A DNA stretch of 64,000 nucleotides from Farysia itapuensis (GCA_023212645.1 JALBYC010000002.1:1020305-1084304); one strand, 5' to 3'. Counted from the stretch's first letter, positions 45,729-57,775 are shown. Notes: a model not told the origin generated them from the letters alone. A program made the numbers and translations.

Positions 45729-47101
45729 CTTGTCTCGTGGGCAGCTATTGTTCCACAACAGCTCAGAGTGAATGTCGTTGATCTATGCGCATGGGGGGCC
45801 ACGATATGCGGGAGATTTTTTTCCATGTTCGGTACGCTCGGCCCCGAAAAATGGTACTACTCTAACAGCGATCGTGTATCCAGATCGGCCAGATCGACCA
45901 GATCCAAGATCGATCGGGGCGTGACAACATTACAACAACCATCACCCGCACTGCCGCACATTCGAGACAAGATGAGAAGCCAAAGTGCCGTGAAGCGCTT
46001 CAAGAGGAAGCGCCAGGGCAGGCTCCTACGCCACGAACCACGGCGAGCTGTCGGTGCAGCCTCGCGTGACCGTCTTGGGTCTGCAAAAGGCGGGGCAGGT
46101 CAGCGGTACGCGTACAAGAGCGGGGCTCAATTCGGTGAGCACAATCAAATTTTTACCGCTCAGATGGGGGGAACATGTGCATTTAGGGCGCAATCAATCC
46201 AATTTGGCAGCACGACGCGACTACCTGACAACGATGCCGAGATGCATCCGCGTCATTCAATGCCAGCTCGTCGGTTGTACCCCTCCAGCTGGAAGGTGTG
46301 GAAGGTGTCCCTCTGACGCTGTGGCGTTGTCCTGACTACGCTACATGTGTTGGTGGCGCTCTGACAGCAGCCGACGAGATTGTGCCGAACGCGGCTAGGC
46401 CCACAGCGAATCGTTCTAGAGCGATTGCTCTAGCGCTCAGGCCAAGTCGCGTCGGTGGGAGGGGTACGTGCTGGGAACCAGCCGAACGGCTAAGCGTGGG
46501 AGATGGAGAGTTCTGCATCGCGGCTTTCGATACGCAATTTAGGTTTGCAACCAGCCCACCGTGGTGATACAAACCCGTGGGGGCAAAAGGCCAACGTTGA
46601 TACAGACCGCGGCTAGCTTGCTTTCATCCAGCGCTTGGTGAAATTAGGGCTTCGATTTTGGGTATACGCGGTCTTGAAAGTCGACGATGCGACGCAGGAA
46701 TAGAAGTGTGTCTCTCCCGAACCGAGTGAGAAAAAAATGCAAGCACGCAGCGCGGCAAACCAGCTGTCACAAAAAATCGGAGCAACGGGATGTCTCTGGC
46801 CTCCGACGTGGCGCGTTTTTTTTTTCTCCTGCTCTCATTCCCCCAGTAAGGTTTTTTCGACGTCCGCCCCAATTGTGTCGATGGCAGCTCTGAAACCTAC
46901 GCGCAGGGCCTGATTGTCCGCCTCGACCTGTCTAATTTTCATTCAATCCCCTGTCCGTCCTGCTGGCTGCACCTGCTGCACAACGCGTCGACACCCGAAC
47001 CGAACCATTCTCTCCCCTCTCCAGGGGCTAGTGCAATATAATTCTGCCTCCTTTCCTGCCATACCTTCCCTTCCCTTCGCCCTTTCGCATCCTTTTTCAA
47101 G
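45729..47101. promoter_or_regulatory. 1.37-kb divergent region, H protein / membrane-protein gene
   Basis: Both promoters lie here. A GATC/GATCG-rich patch occurs at about 45878-45917 and a 7-bp inverted repeat (CTAGAGC-GATT-GCTCTAG) at 46416-46433. A T-run (46817-46827) and pyrimidine-rich leader (46990-47100) precede the membrane-protein gene. A 182-codon frame from 45768 is overlapped by others and matches nothing I know, so no gene is called. Confidence 0.5.
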
Positions 47102-48267
47102 ATGGCATCCTCCGCGATGAACCTTCCAGCCGTAGATCTCTCGTAAGTCAAGACTGCAACACCAGGCACTAGCAAGGTGCTGACCATCCTCTTACTTGCA
47201 CCGTCAGTCTGGGATGCATCTATATTGGTGTCATGCTCAATGTGTGGCTTTTCGGATTTTCCATTGTCCAGGCCTACATCTACTACATCAACTTTAAGAC
47301 GGACAAGCCCTTCATGCGCTTCTTTGTCCTCTTTCTCATGCTTGCCGATACCGCCAACGCGATTGTCGATCAGGTCTTCATGTACCAGTATCTGATCTCT
47401 AACTTTGGCGACCTCGAGTACGCTTCCAAAAGCAACCGCGCCTTTGCATCTGATCCCATCATGACGGGCATCATTGCGTTTGCTACCCAAATGTTCTTTG
47501 CTTGGAGAGTCTACAAGCTTATGCACTCCAAGATCATGCCTGCCTTTATCGTTGTTGGAGCCACTGTCTCGTTCCTCAGCGCTATCGGCACCACCATCGG
47601 TGTCGAGATTGTCCTCTTCTTTGCCGAGTTCCAGAAATTCCAGGTGGTGGTCATCTTGTGGCTCGGCTTTGCTGCACTCACCGACTTGCTCATCACTGGC
47701 TCACTGGTCTTTACCCTCAACAAGTCTCGAACCGGTTTCACTGCCACCGACGACGTCATCTCAAAGCTGATTCGCATGACTCTCCAGACCGGTCTGCTCA
47801 CCACACTTTTTGCCATTATCGATCTCATTCTCTTCCTCGCTTCGACGACAACCCTGCATCTCGTCTTCAACTTGCCTCTGGCCAAGCTGTATGTCAACTC
47901 GCTGCTCTCCACGCTCAACGCCAGAGTGACCATCAACAATGGAGGTCATTACACTATGGAAGGCACTCTCAGCGACGGATCCGGAGGCCGTCGTGGAACC
48001 CAGACCCGCACCAAGCGATCCAACGTCTTCCGACCAGGAGGAGACCGCCCAACGATCATCCGGACTCAAGCTTCTTCCCACCACGATCTTGAGAATGGCT
48101 TCAACAGCAACGAGCACTTTGAGACCGGCATCCACATCAAGACCATCGAGGAGACCTTTGAAGAGCGACATGAGGACGACAGTGGCCACATGCGAAACTA
48201 CGATTCCAGTAGCCACAACTCGTTCCCAACTCAAGAAAAGATCTTGGCTTCGCGAGACTCTCTCTAG
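47102..48267 (+). CDS. Seven-helix integral membrane protein (fungal DUF6534-like)
   Basis: Two exons, 47102-47142 and 47208-48267, with a 65-bp intron (GTAAGT...GTCAG). The short first exon gives the extracellular start (MASSAMNLPAVDLS) and splices to LGCIYIGVMLNVWLFGF, giving 366 residues. About seven hydrophobic helices follow: LGCIYIGVMLNVW, FVLFLMLADTANAIV, IMTGIIAFATQMFFAWRVY, AFIVVGATVSFLSAI, VVVILWLGFAALTDLLITGSLVF, TGLLTTLFAIIDLILFLA, and LVFNLPLAKLYVNSLLSTLNAR. The WRVYKL after helix 3 and LLSTLNAR at the end are typical of a large basidiomycete family of unknown function. The cytosolic tail (~280-366) is polar. It may be receptor-like, but no ligand or G-protein link is shown. Confidence 0.88.
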
Positions 48268-48665
48268 AAAAGTCTTGGATACATCATACCCGCAACCTAG
48301 CTCGAAGCTGCGCGCTCCTCAAGCAGAGCCGAGCCCACTTCGTTTTCTCTTCCTATTCTAGTCACCTTGTTCTGGTCATCCGTCGCACGCAACGCACATC
48401 CGTCCCTGTCTTTCTTTTGCAAAGGGATAACCTTTTGGAGTATCATCACATTTGGCATATACGATGCGGTATGCGGTTTGTACGTTTGTTATTACGCCAC
48501 CATGTTAGGCTGTGTGCTTTTCTTTTCACGTTTTTGATCTGTTGGGCCACTCCTTTTTGAGAGATTATTTGATTGCATTTAGCGACTGCATTCAACACGA
48601 CAGACACGCCTTCTTCTCACCTCTCTCTCACACAACCAAAACCGCGGCAAAGTGTTGATATTGGC
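48268..48665. promoter_or_regulatory. Intergenic, membrane-protein 3' end and carrier promoter
   Basis: 398 bp. T-rich stretches at 48400-48420 and 48515-48575. The frame of the downstream carrier is open back to a TTG at 48573 but has no ATG there. Confidence 0.45.
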
Positions 48666-50038
48666 ATGGCTGCGTTTGGCTGCGGCCATCGAGGCTGTCA
48701 ATTCGACCCATCGCTGATCCAAGCAGGCCCGTCGAGCGAGCGTGTCCAGTATAGCACGATCCAAAGATCGCGGAAGCGATGCGATGGGCAGAATTCACAG
48801 ACGCCTTACGCAATTCACTCCGTCATTGAGACAGAAACAAGTCCATTGACAAGGCCCTATGCGCGAGCAAAATCATGGTTAGAGGCAAAGAGGTGGACCA
48901 AGGAGGAAACAGACGACTTTCTGTGCAGGAACCGCACCGTTCTGACAGCCGGAACAGCGAGTCTCGTCTCCACAGCCGCCTCCTTTCCATTTGACAGTGT
49001 CAAATCACGCTTGCAGGTACGCGACTACCCTTCCATATGGGAGTGTGCAAAGTCGGTCGTGCGCGAGGAAGGCTTTCGCGGCTTCTTCCGTGGTGTCACG
49101 ATTCCCTTGATCACAATCTCGTTTGTCAGAACATCTTCCTTCAGCATATATTATAACACCAAGCTCAAGTTGCATAAAAAGGGCTTCTTTGCCGATCAAG
49201 ACAGACTGCTACATACAGCGCTCTCGGGCGCTGCAGGAGGTGCCACAAGCGGCATCATCATCTCGTGCGGCTCAGCGCCCTTTGAGCTCGTCAAGGTGCA
49301 ACGCCAGCTCGAATATCTCATTGCCGTCCAGAAAGGGCTTGTCTCTGGCATCCCGACTGGACCAAGGGGTACGCGGACCTTTGTGCCTCAGTCTGGCTTC
49401 AAAGCGGCTGCAAACATCTATCAAAACTTTGGCGGCATCAAAGGATTCTACACCGGTTTCCCACTACACATGATGCGGGACACGTTGGGCACAGCCCTAT
49501 ACTTTGGCTTTTACGACAGCATTCGCAAGCTTGTCTTCCGACATTCCAAGAAGACTGATTCTACCTCAACGCCATCGTTGTATGGAGTTCCTGGGCCCAT
49601 GGTCTCGTTCCTTTCCGGGTCAGCAGCAGGCATCCTATCCTGGCTGATTGTGTATCCAGTCGACCTGATCAAGACTAAAGTGCAACGAGATGCACTCGCC
49701 GGGAACCCTCGACTCTTTACAGGCTGGCAAGTCTTCCTGCACATGATCAAACAACGTGAGCCCACACTACAGGGCGAAGGCAACAGCAGCGTTGCCAAGG
49801 TTGATACGTTACCGAGGCGCTTCCTCCGTCTATACCGAGGACTGGGAGTGAGCGCCGTTCGGAGTTTTATCTCGTAAGTAACAAAATCGCACTTGTTCTC
49901 ATCGCTTATGCTGACTGTCTATGCCACCTTCGTAGCCACGGTCTCACGTGGACACTTATCGAAACTATTTCGGATAGAATAACGGAGCGCACAGGACGAA
50001 CGCGACATGAGGTCGACGATAGTCGGACACACAGCTGA
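48666..50038 (+). CDS. Mitochondrial carrier family protein
   Basis: Two exons, 48666-49873 and 49936-50038, with a 62-bp intron (GTAAGT...CGTAG). The second exon supplies the final helix (SHGLTWTLIETISDR), giving 436 residues. Three repeats carry carrier signatures: PFDSVKSRLQ (~107), PFELVKVQRQ (~201) and YPVDLIKTKVQ (~329). The third is canonical (P-x-D-x-x-K). The second has Glu in place of the usual Asp. The Cys-containing N-extension (~1-95) is longer than in most carriers. Substrate not assignable; the overall pattern is closest to the amino-acid/carnitine branch, but weakly. Inner mitochondrial membrane. Its stop is 56 bp from the stop of the convergent NDUFAF3-like gene. Confidence 0.9.
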
Positions 50039-50094
50039 ACGAGCAACACGCACCGATATAGAATGACATTGAATACCATCATCAGCAACAGGCG

Positions 50095-50888
50095 CTACCG
50101 ACCAGAAAGGAGCTTCTGCAGCTCTTGCGGAGTGTACTTCTTCCTTGGCAGGGGTTCGGACGGCATCAGAACTGCTGCCACCTTGCGGCCTTCTTCCGAG
50201 AGCATGTTAAAAGTCGAAGCTGCGTCATGCTGTAGAAGCGCGCGAGACAGAAGAGGAGTGTAAGTATTACGGCTTCTCCTGAGGGAGGTATGTTCGCACT
50301 TACTGTGCTTTGCACATCGAGCTGGATGCCGAGCGAGTTGATGTAGGAGCGTATGGGGGCCGGCGGAGGCAGCACAGTCTTACCTGTGCCAAAGAGCAGG
50401 ATCTCAGGTCGCTCGTCGACCAGCTCGAAGATCTGAAACGTATCCTTGACTTTCTGCGTAACCTCAAGGGTCATTCCTGGCCTGACCTTGTCGATCCCAA
50501 GCCAGTCTTCCCAGCCCAATCCAGAAGGTATTGCGTAAGCCTGATTTAACTTGGGATGGTCCCACAGGAAAACTTGGTTGTTGAGCAGAATGACGCTCTC
50601 TTCCAGCAACAGACCGTCGGCAAGTGTGAACGAAGAAGGCGAAGTAGACGCCACGGATATGAAGGAATCTGTACTGGAGCTGGTGATATTGTAGAAGTCG
50701 TCGTAGACGGTTCTATGCTGTCCTGTATTGGGTTTTCCACCAGGATCGTCGGACGGGAAGCGGCGCGCTGCGGACAGACTCAAGCTCCTTGATGCTTGTG
50801 CTGCATGAATCGGATTACATAGGACTGTCCCTCTGCGCTGACTTGGGATACTGCGCAGCCATCTCGAGGCTTGCCTTGGCACGGCCAT
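50095..50888 (-). CDS. NDUFAF3: NDUFAF3-like complex I assembly factor (Mth938/DUF498 fold)
   Basis: Two exons on the minus strand, 50304-50888 and 50095-50229, with a 74-bp intron (GTAAGT...CTACAG) in phase 0; 239 residues. The ATG at 50888 (MAVPRQASRWLRSIPSQRRG) gives a mitochondrial presequence; the longer frame starts at TTG. The Mth938-like domain has a VFLWD turn, then PEILLFGTGKTVLPPP and IRSYINSLGIQLDVQST. The second exon continues as HDAASTFNMLSEEGRKVAAVLMP, the family's C-terminal helix and strand. NDUFAF3 acts with NDUFAF4 in early assembly of respiratory complex I in the matrix. The C-tail ends with basic residues (KKYTPQELQKLLSGR). A glyoxalase-like or unrelated DUF498 role cannot be excluded, but the presequence supports the call. 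Confidence 0.85.
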
Positions 50889-51125
50889 GTCTGACACAGG
50901 GATGTTTGGGTGGGTGCGACGTTGAAGCAAAGTGGAGGAGGCAATCTTCCTGCTTAAGAGCGCTTAGAAATTTGAACTCCATTGCTCTAACACTTCCACC
51001 TCATCTTTGTGCATGCATGCATGCTTTGTGAGTTCCGTGAGTTTCGGGAAACGGCTAAAAGTGGGGTAAGTCGGACCCTGTTCTCCTGCTCTGCCCCACC
51101 ATCATGACATAGGCGAGAGAAGGTC
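50889..51125. promoter_or_regulatory. Divergent promoter, NDUFAF3-like / RING-CH gene
   Basis: 237 bp between divergent ATGs. A GCATGCATGCATGC alternating stretch lies at about 51012-51024. Confidence 0.45.
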
Positions 51126-52607
51126 ATGTCACGGTCAGTATCACCGTCACTCTCGGACAGAGCGGTCGAAGACCAACTCGGCTTTGACCCCAGACCATTT
51201 CATCACGAGTCTGAAGTCGACTCGGATTCCGAGGCCGATGAGAAGGACTCGGCTAGCTCGTTCCACGCCGCTCGAGAAGAGCAACCATCAACATCGGACG
51301 CACCCGACCAAAACACACCTCGAGACCTGGACGATGACGTCACATCGCAAGCTATATGTCGCATATGTCTTGACGGTCCACAAAGCGAAAGCGAGGGCGG
51401 CGAGTGTCTCGGCCGTCTGCTCTCCCCATGCAGGTGCAAGGGCACGATGAAGTACGTCCATGCCACCTGTCTCGATCGATGGAGGTCCATGTCCGCGCGT
51501 ACATCCTCCATAATTGCATGCGACCAGTGTGGCGCCCCTTATCGCTTCCGCAAGTCCAGATATGTCGGTATCGCCACCAGTCCGGCACTGCTTTTCGCGC
51601 TGAGTTTCTTCCTCTTCCTCCTACTCATCTGGACCGTTGGCCTGATCGCTACCTTTTGGATGGACTTTTACGATACGGATAACCTAAAACAGAAGCATAC
51701 AAAGCAGGCATCTGGCTGGTGGCCGTGGCGTGGGACAAGGTCGATATATGAAGATGACCCTTGGCTCGAAGACGACGTGGGTTTGTCTTACTCAAACTAC
51801 TGGAGCTACGGCGGCCTAGTCTACGAACCCTTCGCTTACGTCAAACTCATCAAAGAGGCTGTCCGGCAATTCACATCTGGAGAAGCTGCCGAAGCAGTCA
51901 AGGGAGTCGTCGGCTATAGCGAGAGTGAAGAAGCCCTTGACGTCCAGCAGGCCGAGCAAGCCGAGCAAGGCTTCTGGTCGTCGCTCAAGCACGAATGGAT
52001 GTACGGCGACGGCGGTCTCTGGCAAGGTCAGTCTGCGGGAGAAACCTCAGCCCCATCTTTGACGGTCGAATCTCAAGTATCAGCTGCCACACCTGCCAAG
52101 GAACGGTATGACGCTCGTCGGGCCTCACCGTACGATGCCGCTGCCAGAGCGAAAGCGAGCAAGAGCCGCACTCGACGGACTATTGCTGCAATAGATTCTC
52201 GTCCTAGCTGGTTCAACAGAATCCTGCTACAATTCTCATTGGGCTTCTCCTTGGTTGGTATTGTCTCCTTTGTCAACCTCTTGTTCGGAGCGTCTTTCCT
52301 GGGACCCTTCAATCTGCACAACTTTGGACTTGGTCGCTCCTTCGCTCGAATGACAAGTCGTCGCAGTGGCGGACGAAACGGCGGCAGCCAGGACGGAGTG
52401 AACGTGGCTTCAATCCTCATCGTGGTGCTCGTTATCATCGGCGTGCTTCGAGCACTTCACCTTGTGTACAAGGGCGTGCGCTCGCTCGCACGCCGCTTCC
52501 TCAGCAGGCTCGAAGAGGCAATTGTCGACTGGCAAGGGGAAGACGAGACATTCCCGGCTCAACACGCGAACGCAGCTCCTTATCAGCCAGACAACCTCGA
52601 GATCTGA
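51126..52607 (+). CDS. RING-CH (MARCH-type) membrane E3 ubiquitin ligase
   Basis: 493 residues, ATG at 51126, no intron. The acidic Ser-rich N-terminus leads to a C4HC3 RING-CH domain at 78-137: CRIC, ECLGRLLSPCRCKGTMKYVHATCLDRWR and CDQC, with H112 and C115 in the variant positions. Membrane helices follow: a long hydrophobic stretch (~148-180, PALLFALSFFLFLLLIWTVGLIATFW), another near 360-390 (LLQFSLGFSLVGIVSFVNLLFG), and a third near 430-450 (VASILIVVLVIIGVLRALHLVY). The RING therefore faces the cytosol. MARCH-type proteins ubiquitinate membrane proteins in the ER, Golgi or endosomes. It is much shorter than Doa10/Ssm4 and lacks its helix number, so it is a different member. Substrates unknown. 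Confidence 0.9.
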   Translation: MSRSVSPSLSDRAVEDQLGFDPRPFHHESEVDSDSEADEKDSASSFHAAREEQPSTSDAPDQNTPRDLDDDVTSQAICRICLDGPQSESEGGECLGRLLSPCRCKGTMKYVHATCLDRWRSMSARTSSIIACDQCGAPYRFRKSRYVGIATSPALLFALSFFLFLLLIWTVGLIATFWMDFYDTDNLKQKHTKQASGWWPWRGTRSIYEDDPWLEDDVGLSYSNYWSYGGLVYEPFAYVKLIKEAVRQFTSGEAAEAVKGVVGYSESEEALDVQQAEQAEQGFWSSLKHEWMYGDGGLWQGQSAGETSAPSLTVESQVSAATPAKERYDARRASPYDAAARAKASKSRTRRTIAAIDSRPSWFNRILLQFSLGFSLVGIVSFVNLLFGASFLGPFNLHNFGLGRSFARMTSRRSGGRNGGSQDGVNVASILIVVLVIIGVLRALHLVYKGVRSLARRFLSRLEEAIVDWQGEDETFPAQHANAAPYQPDNLEI

Positions 52608-52661
52608 TCATGTGGGTAACATTGCCATGACGGCAGGTACAAATACAAATGTGGGGATAGA

Positions 52662-54365
52662 CTAGTAATAGTACTCGTCGTCCTGGCTTGCAGTATCAAC
52701 AAAGAACGAATCATCGTTATCGTCAGCAACGAGCATCTTGACCATGTAGGGCCCTTCCAGCTCGTAGCCAAGCCGGCGATAGTAGTCGCGCGTGCCGACA
52801 CCGGAGATGACGGCCATCTTGCGGCTTCCATGTTCATCACGCGCAATCTTCTCGGCCTGCTCCATGAGCAGAGTGCCAAAGCCCTGATGCTGAAACTTGG
52901 TTGGATCACGCGAATGAATAGGGACAGCACTGCCATAGGTGTGCAGCTCCCGAATGATCGAGCACTGCCCGTCCTTTGTCAGCTCCGGTCGGTAGGTGCC
53001 TGCCGCTGAGCACTTTCGCAATCGCAGCAATGCGATCAGGATGTCACGTTCAGGATCCTCGTACGACAGGAACGACTCCCAGCCTCCGTTGGCCGTATAG
53101 TCGCGGCGGATGAATTCGACTTCTTCGGGCCGCACTTTGGTGTGGATCTCGTGTAGACCTACTTCGCGGTAGCGCACGTCGCGACAGGTGACGCCAAAAT
53201 CGCGCATTCGCTCTAACGCCAACTCTCGCAAATTGCCGTTCTCGACGCCTGAAGAAACAAGAGGCATGGGGATATCTCGCTGCACCCGATACACGCGCGT
53301 CCACGGTGGTACGAGCGCAAGGATGCGTGCTATGAGGTCGACCAGGAACGAAGGAGTGTAGTTTTTGTAGCGTCCCGTTCTCCAAAGCTCATACAGACCC
53401 GTACCTCGGATGACGAGGGTCGGATATAGCTTTAATCCATCTGTTCGGAAAGCAGGATTCTCGAAGTATTCCTTGAACTGCTCAATGTCTCTTTCGACGC
53501 CTACGTTCGGCAGATCAGGCATCATGTGCGCAACGATCTTGTAGCCAGCATCCTTGGCGAGTTGAAATGTCTCGCAAACGGCCTTAACGGTATGGCCGCG
53601 GTTCGTGTCTCGGGCCACATCCTCGTAGACCGATTGTACGCCGATCTCGAGACGTGTGCAGCCGTAGCGCAGCATTTGCGACAGATGTGGACGAAGGCAG
53701 TAATCCGGACGTGTCTCGATCGTGATTCCTATGCATTTGGTAAGTGCGCGCTCAGAGTACTTGACCGCTTCGTCCACGTCGGTTCCGTTGAAGCCACTCA
53801 GGGCGTTGTGTAGCTGGGCGATGAACTGATTGCGATAGTCTTCGGCCAGGGACATGAACGTGCCACCCATTACAATGTACTCGACCTTGTCGACGCTGTG
53901 TCCCAGCTCGCGAAGCTGCTGTACCCGATTTTTGGACTGTTCGTACGGATCGTATCTTGCTCGAATCGCTCTCATCGAGGTGGGCTCGTAGCCAGTGTAT
54001 GACTGAGTACTGTACTCAAAGTCGGAATCAGGTCCTCCTGGACAATAGACGCAGATGTTGCCCGTCAGCGCGATGTGGGGGCAGCGATGCGGCTTGCACA
54101 TCACAGCGACTACTGCGATACCAGAAGCGCTTCGCACTGGCTTGGCCTTGAGAGCAGGCACAAGCGCTTTGCGATAAGCCTCCGGGATCGCTGCGATAAT
54201 GTCGGTCAGACGAGGTACACCATTGTAGCCATAACGCTTGCAGGTCGTCGTCCTAATCTGGTTAAGGGACACGGTCTGCGACTTGTCATGCGCTGTGACG
54301 AGCTGTCCTGCAATGTCTGCGCAGACTCGCAGCAGAAGCTCTGCCGTATTCGCAGACGCTCCCAT
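52662..54365 (-). CDS. ELP3: ELP3, catalytic subunit of Elongator
   Basis: 567 residues, ATG at 54365, one exon, length as in yeast (557). Radical-SAM domain: the MCKPHRCPH...[10 protein letters not shown] segment has C95, C105 and C108 as the cluster cysteines (CX9CX2C), with C90 also conserved. [29 protein letters not shown], and ETRPDYC follow. The C-terminal GNAT acetyltransferase domain (~390-540) has [16 protein letters not shown] (acetyl-CoA loop) and [14 protein letters not shown]. Elp3 makes the 5-carbamoylmethyl/mcm5 wobble-uridine modification of tRNA in the cytoplasm. The C-tail is unusually acidic ([20 protein letters not shown]). All cluster residues are intact, so the enzyme should be active. 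Divergent from the FAS1 gene, with 199 bp between. Confidence 0.98.
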   Translation of the reverse strand: MGASANTAELLLRVCADIAGQLVTAHDKSQTVSLNQIRTTTCKRYGYNGVPRLTDIIAAIPEAYRKALVPALKAKPVRSASGIAVVAVMCKPHRCPHIALTGNICVYCPGGPDSDFEYSTQSYTGYEPTSMRAIRARYDPYEQSKNRVQQLRELGHSVDKVEYIVMGGTFMSLAEDYRNQFIAQLHNALSGFNGTDVDEAVKYSERALTKCIGITIETRPDYCLRPHLSQMLRYGCTRLEIGVQSVYEDVARDTNRGHTVKAVCETFQLAKDAGYKIVAHMMPDLPNVGVERDIEQFKEYFENPAFRTDGLKLYPTLVIRGTGLYELWRTGRYKNYTPSFLVDLIARILALVPPWTRVYRVQRDIPMPLVSSGVENGNLRELALERMRDFGVTCRDVRYREVGLHEIHTKVRPEEVEFIRRDYTANGGWESFLSYEDPERDILIALLRLRKCSAAGTYRPELTKDGQCSIIRELHTYGSAVPIHSRDPTKFQHQGFGTLLMEQAEKIARDEHGSRKMAVISGVGTRDYYRRLGYELEGPYMVKMLVADDNDDSFFVDTASQDDEYYY

Positions 54366-54564
54366 GCCGGCAGATACAAAGGATATGGCAAGAAGCCATT
54401 CGCACTCAAAAAAATTGAGCCGACTTTACGCATTGCTGAGTCAGCATGGCTTGCGAGGGTCCACCATAATAACGTACATTTGGCCTGCATTGCGCATCTC
54501 GTCCTCACTCCACATGGTCGGTCCCACCCACGGCTAGCCCTTTGCCTTTGGTGCTTCGACAGTC
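54366..54564. promoter_or_regulatory. Divergent promoter, ELP3 / FAS1-protein gene
   Basis: 199 bp between divergent ATGs, with an A-run near 54408-54415. Confidence 0.45.
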
Positions 54565-57500
54565 ATGAGGGTACTGTATGCGGCGGTAGTGCTCCTTCTT
54601 CTAGCTCTTACGAGTGTATTCGCTTCCTCACATCAGACACCTCTCTCGATACCTGCCGCCTCATCGCCCGAAGGAAGCGCCTCAATCTCTCGCAAGCATA
54701 ATGACACTACAACTAGCTTCAATCTGCTCGACTTGATCTCGCAATCGCCTCAGCATTCAATTTTCCTACGCCTACTCCAAAGAACAAGACTGATTCCGAC
54801 GCTCAACAGACTGCAAGAGTTTGATGACGGGACTGGCCTCAGCATATTGGCACCAACAGATGAGGCATTTTTGACCAAGCAGGAAGCCGAAAGACATGCT
54901 TTGTATCAGGCATCCTCCAACCTCCACCAGGGATTCTGGGATCATCTCCTCACATCTGATGACACGTCGTCACTCTCACAGTCTTCGGTCTGGCACGAGG
55001 GTCGGTTCATCGCTGCAGACAACATCAATGCTGTCGCACGCCAACATCTTCTCTACCACATCCTCAATTATACTCTTCCGTTCACCTTGAGCTCTGACAC
55101 TGGAGTTCACTCACCTCAAGCTCCCCTTCCCGAGCAAGGGAAGCCACAATTGCATATCACAATGCACTTTCCATCCCGACGTATGCTGACAGAACCTACT
55201 CATCCGGGCCGCATTCCTGTCCCAGACGAAGAGGACCACGGTGGTCTACTCGGAGATGAAGGGCAGAGACTTCGCATAGCCGTTCAGAAGCTGACTCCAG
55301 ACCCCGTTCTGCCAAAATGGCTGTCAAGTCGTTCTCGGGCTTCCAATGCGGAAAAGGTACTTACCTTTGGCACGGCAGTGGACGGCTCGGGCGGTGCCAA
55401 ATCGCTGTCTGAGGATTGGAGATCCAAGAACGGCGTATTCCACTCGATCGACGCTGTTCTCGACGTACCGCCTCCGCTCGAATACATCTTGAACAAGCAC
55501 CCTGAGCTTAAGAGTCTTCGACATCTTCTTGATGCTGAGACGATACACACGCTCTCGACGGTGCCTCATCTGACTCTGTTCCTACCATCGTCCGAGGCCT
55601 TCGGAAAACTCTCTTTTCTGGAGCAAACTTATCTCTTTGGCCAGTATCAGCAGGCTGCTCAAGATCGTCTTAAGCTCATGGGCTGGCATATGTCCGGGCT
55701 TGGACTCGGCGATCGCAGGCCTGTCTACGCGAACAACATCCGCGACGTCCAACGCGCCAGTCTGACTACTACTCTAGGGGGTTCAATCGCTGTCGAAGCC
55801 GATGTCGAAGACGGACATATTTCGGTCCTTCAGGCCACGGTTCTGCAAGAGGATATCTTGACAGAGAACGGGGTCGTACACATCATTGACGAGCTTATTC
55901 TTCCGTACGGTGACCTCGATCTCAGTGTAGAGAAGAACCTTTTGGCACTCAACGCCAGCAAGTTCGTCGGCATGGTATACGAAGCTGGTCTTGAACACTA
56001 TATCAACAAGCCGGCTCATCAACAGGGCGATAGCAGCGAACCATTCACTTTTCTTGCTCCTCGCGACGATGTGATCGACACGTGGCTTGAGACGCAGCTC
56101 AAATCTGATCTGAAGCCGTCCAAGGGTCCGACGTTGGAAGAAGTCATCAAGTATCACATCTTGCCTGGCCAGATCCGTCCGACAGATCTAGAAGATGGGA
56201 TGCTCCTTGGTACCGAGCTCTCCAACTGGAGGCTCCGACAAGGTCGTCAAAGAATGCCAGTACAGGTTGATGATTCACCGTCCTCGTCTGATCGCAAAGG
56301 CAACGGTGACGTCGGCTTTGGCGATGCAAATGTCTTGCGAGACCCGGTCGAACTTGGCAACCATGCCGTTATCTACATAATCTCGCATCTTCTGCAGCCG
56401 CCGTCGGATCCAGTGCAGACTGCCGTCTCTTTTCTCGCACTGTCTACATTTGTCGCTACAATATTCAGTGCTGACCTTACGAGCGCCGTCCAGAAAGCTC
56501 CCGGCATCACATATCTCGTACCGACCAACGATGCTTTCACCGGTCTCGGTGTCGCCATGAACTACCTACTATTGCCTGAGTCGCAATCTCTGCTACAAGC
56601 CTTGGTCGAGTACCATGCTGTTGATAGGATTGCCTACATTTCAGACTTTAGCGAGACCGAGACGGAGTATCCGACCTTATTACCTTACCTGGGCGCCGAC
56701 GTCGTCATCAAGAGACAGAAGAGTGGTACAGTCTCGGTCCGAAGACCAGGTAGACCCGACGGCGTTCGTGCAAACATCGTGAAAGGCGACGTTCTTACCA
56801 ACACAGGTGTCATTCACGAGATCGACCGCGTTCAGATTCCATTCGATCTCACCATTCGTGATCTGCTCAAGGGTGTCAAGGCGGAGGCAATGGAAGACTT
56901 GATGATGCAAGCAGGCTACTCGCACATACTTGACAGCACGTACTCGAAGAACAGCTCGGATCCTTCTGCCTCTAGCTACGTCGTCCTCGTACCAACTGAC
57001 AGTGCATTCACAAGGGTTAACCTCTCTGCAATCTTGGAGTCACCTGAGACGTTGAAGCAGCTAGTGCAGCAGCACATCATTCCCCTTGGCGACAGCAGTG
57101 GCATTGACGACCTGCTTCCTGAAGGCAAGCGCGACGAGCTGGAGCTGAAGGACGAGAGCTCCTTCGCCACGCTGCTTGACAGGTCTGCTGGTGGTCCTAG
57201 CAACTACGGTAGTATCAGCTTCCGCAAGGTTAAGTCTGCTACTTCCGACCGCTTTATTTCGAAGAAGGGCTACGGTATGTTCGACAGCGATCTGCCCAGC
57301 GAAGACGGTCTGGGGTGGATGGTTGGCATCAAAGACACCCGCGGCTCGACTTCTAATCAGCGTCACTCGGCGAGACTCTTTGCATTTGGACGCGAAGCTC
57401 GAAGCCTGCACGAATACGGGAGCCTGCTTCGGCCAGGCATCGGTGGCGTTCTGCAAATCGATGCCGTTCTAATGCCGTACGAGCCGAGTTGGTTCTATCG

Positions 57501-57775
57501 ATGTAAGTCGCCTTCACCGAGTCATAAGTATAGCAGAGTATTGACCTTCGTATGTTCGCATCAAAAGGGGGCTGGATCGTGCTCACAAGCGTCCTATCGG
57601 TGGTTGCAGCGGGCATGGCAGCAGTCATTGTCTATCGATGGTGGACCAAAGACGGCCGCGTCAGGCTATCAGAGCCTTTGGAAGGTAAGTCGAGAGACTA
57701 GTTCGTATACTCGGTCTCAGCTGAACTGATTGCTGATCGTCTCATGTTTGTGTGCTCACAGGGGAAGAAGAGTGA
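54565..57775 (+). CDS. Multi-FAS1 (fasciclin) type I membrane protein, Fsc1/YLR001C-like
   Basis: Three exons: 54565-57502, 57568-57684 and 57762-57775, with introns of 65 and 77 bp. All junctions join in frame, giving 1022 residues. Signal peptide ~1-20 (VLYAAVVLLLLALTSVFA). About five FAS1 repeats follow, recognised by the opening FLRLLQRTRLIPTLN, by LAPTDEAF, LPSSEAF, LAPRDD, LVPTNDAF and LVPTDSAF blocks, and by the repeated GVVHIIDELILP-type endings. Exon 2 encodes one membrane helix (~980-1005, GWIVLTSVLSVVAAGMAAVIV). The 14-nt last exon adds only EGEEE-stop, so the cytosolic tail is short. S. pombe Fsc1 has this architecture and is needed for autophagosome-vacuole fusion; the orthology here is inferred from architecture. 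An adhesion role in the wall is the alternative. Confidence 0.88.

Noticed and set aside
45768..46316. 182-codon open frame next to the H-protein gene
   Set aside because: No recognisable motif, biased Arg/Ser composition, overlapped by other frames, lies in a divergent promoter region.
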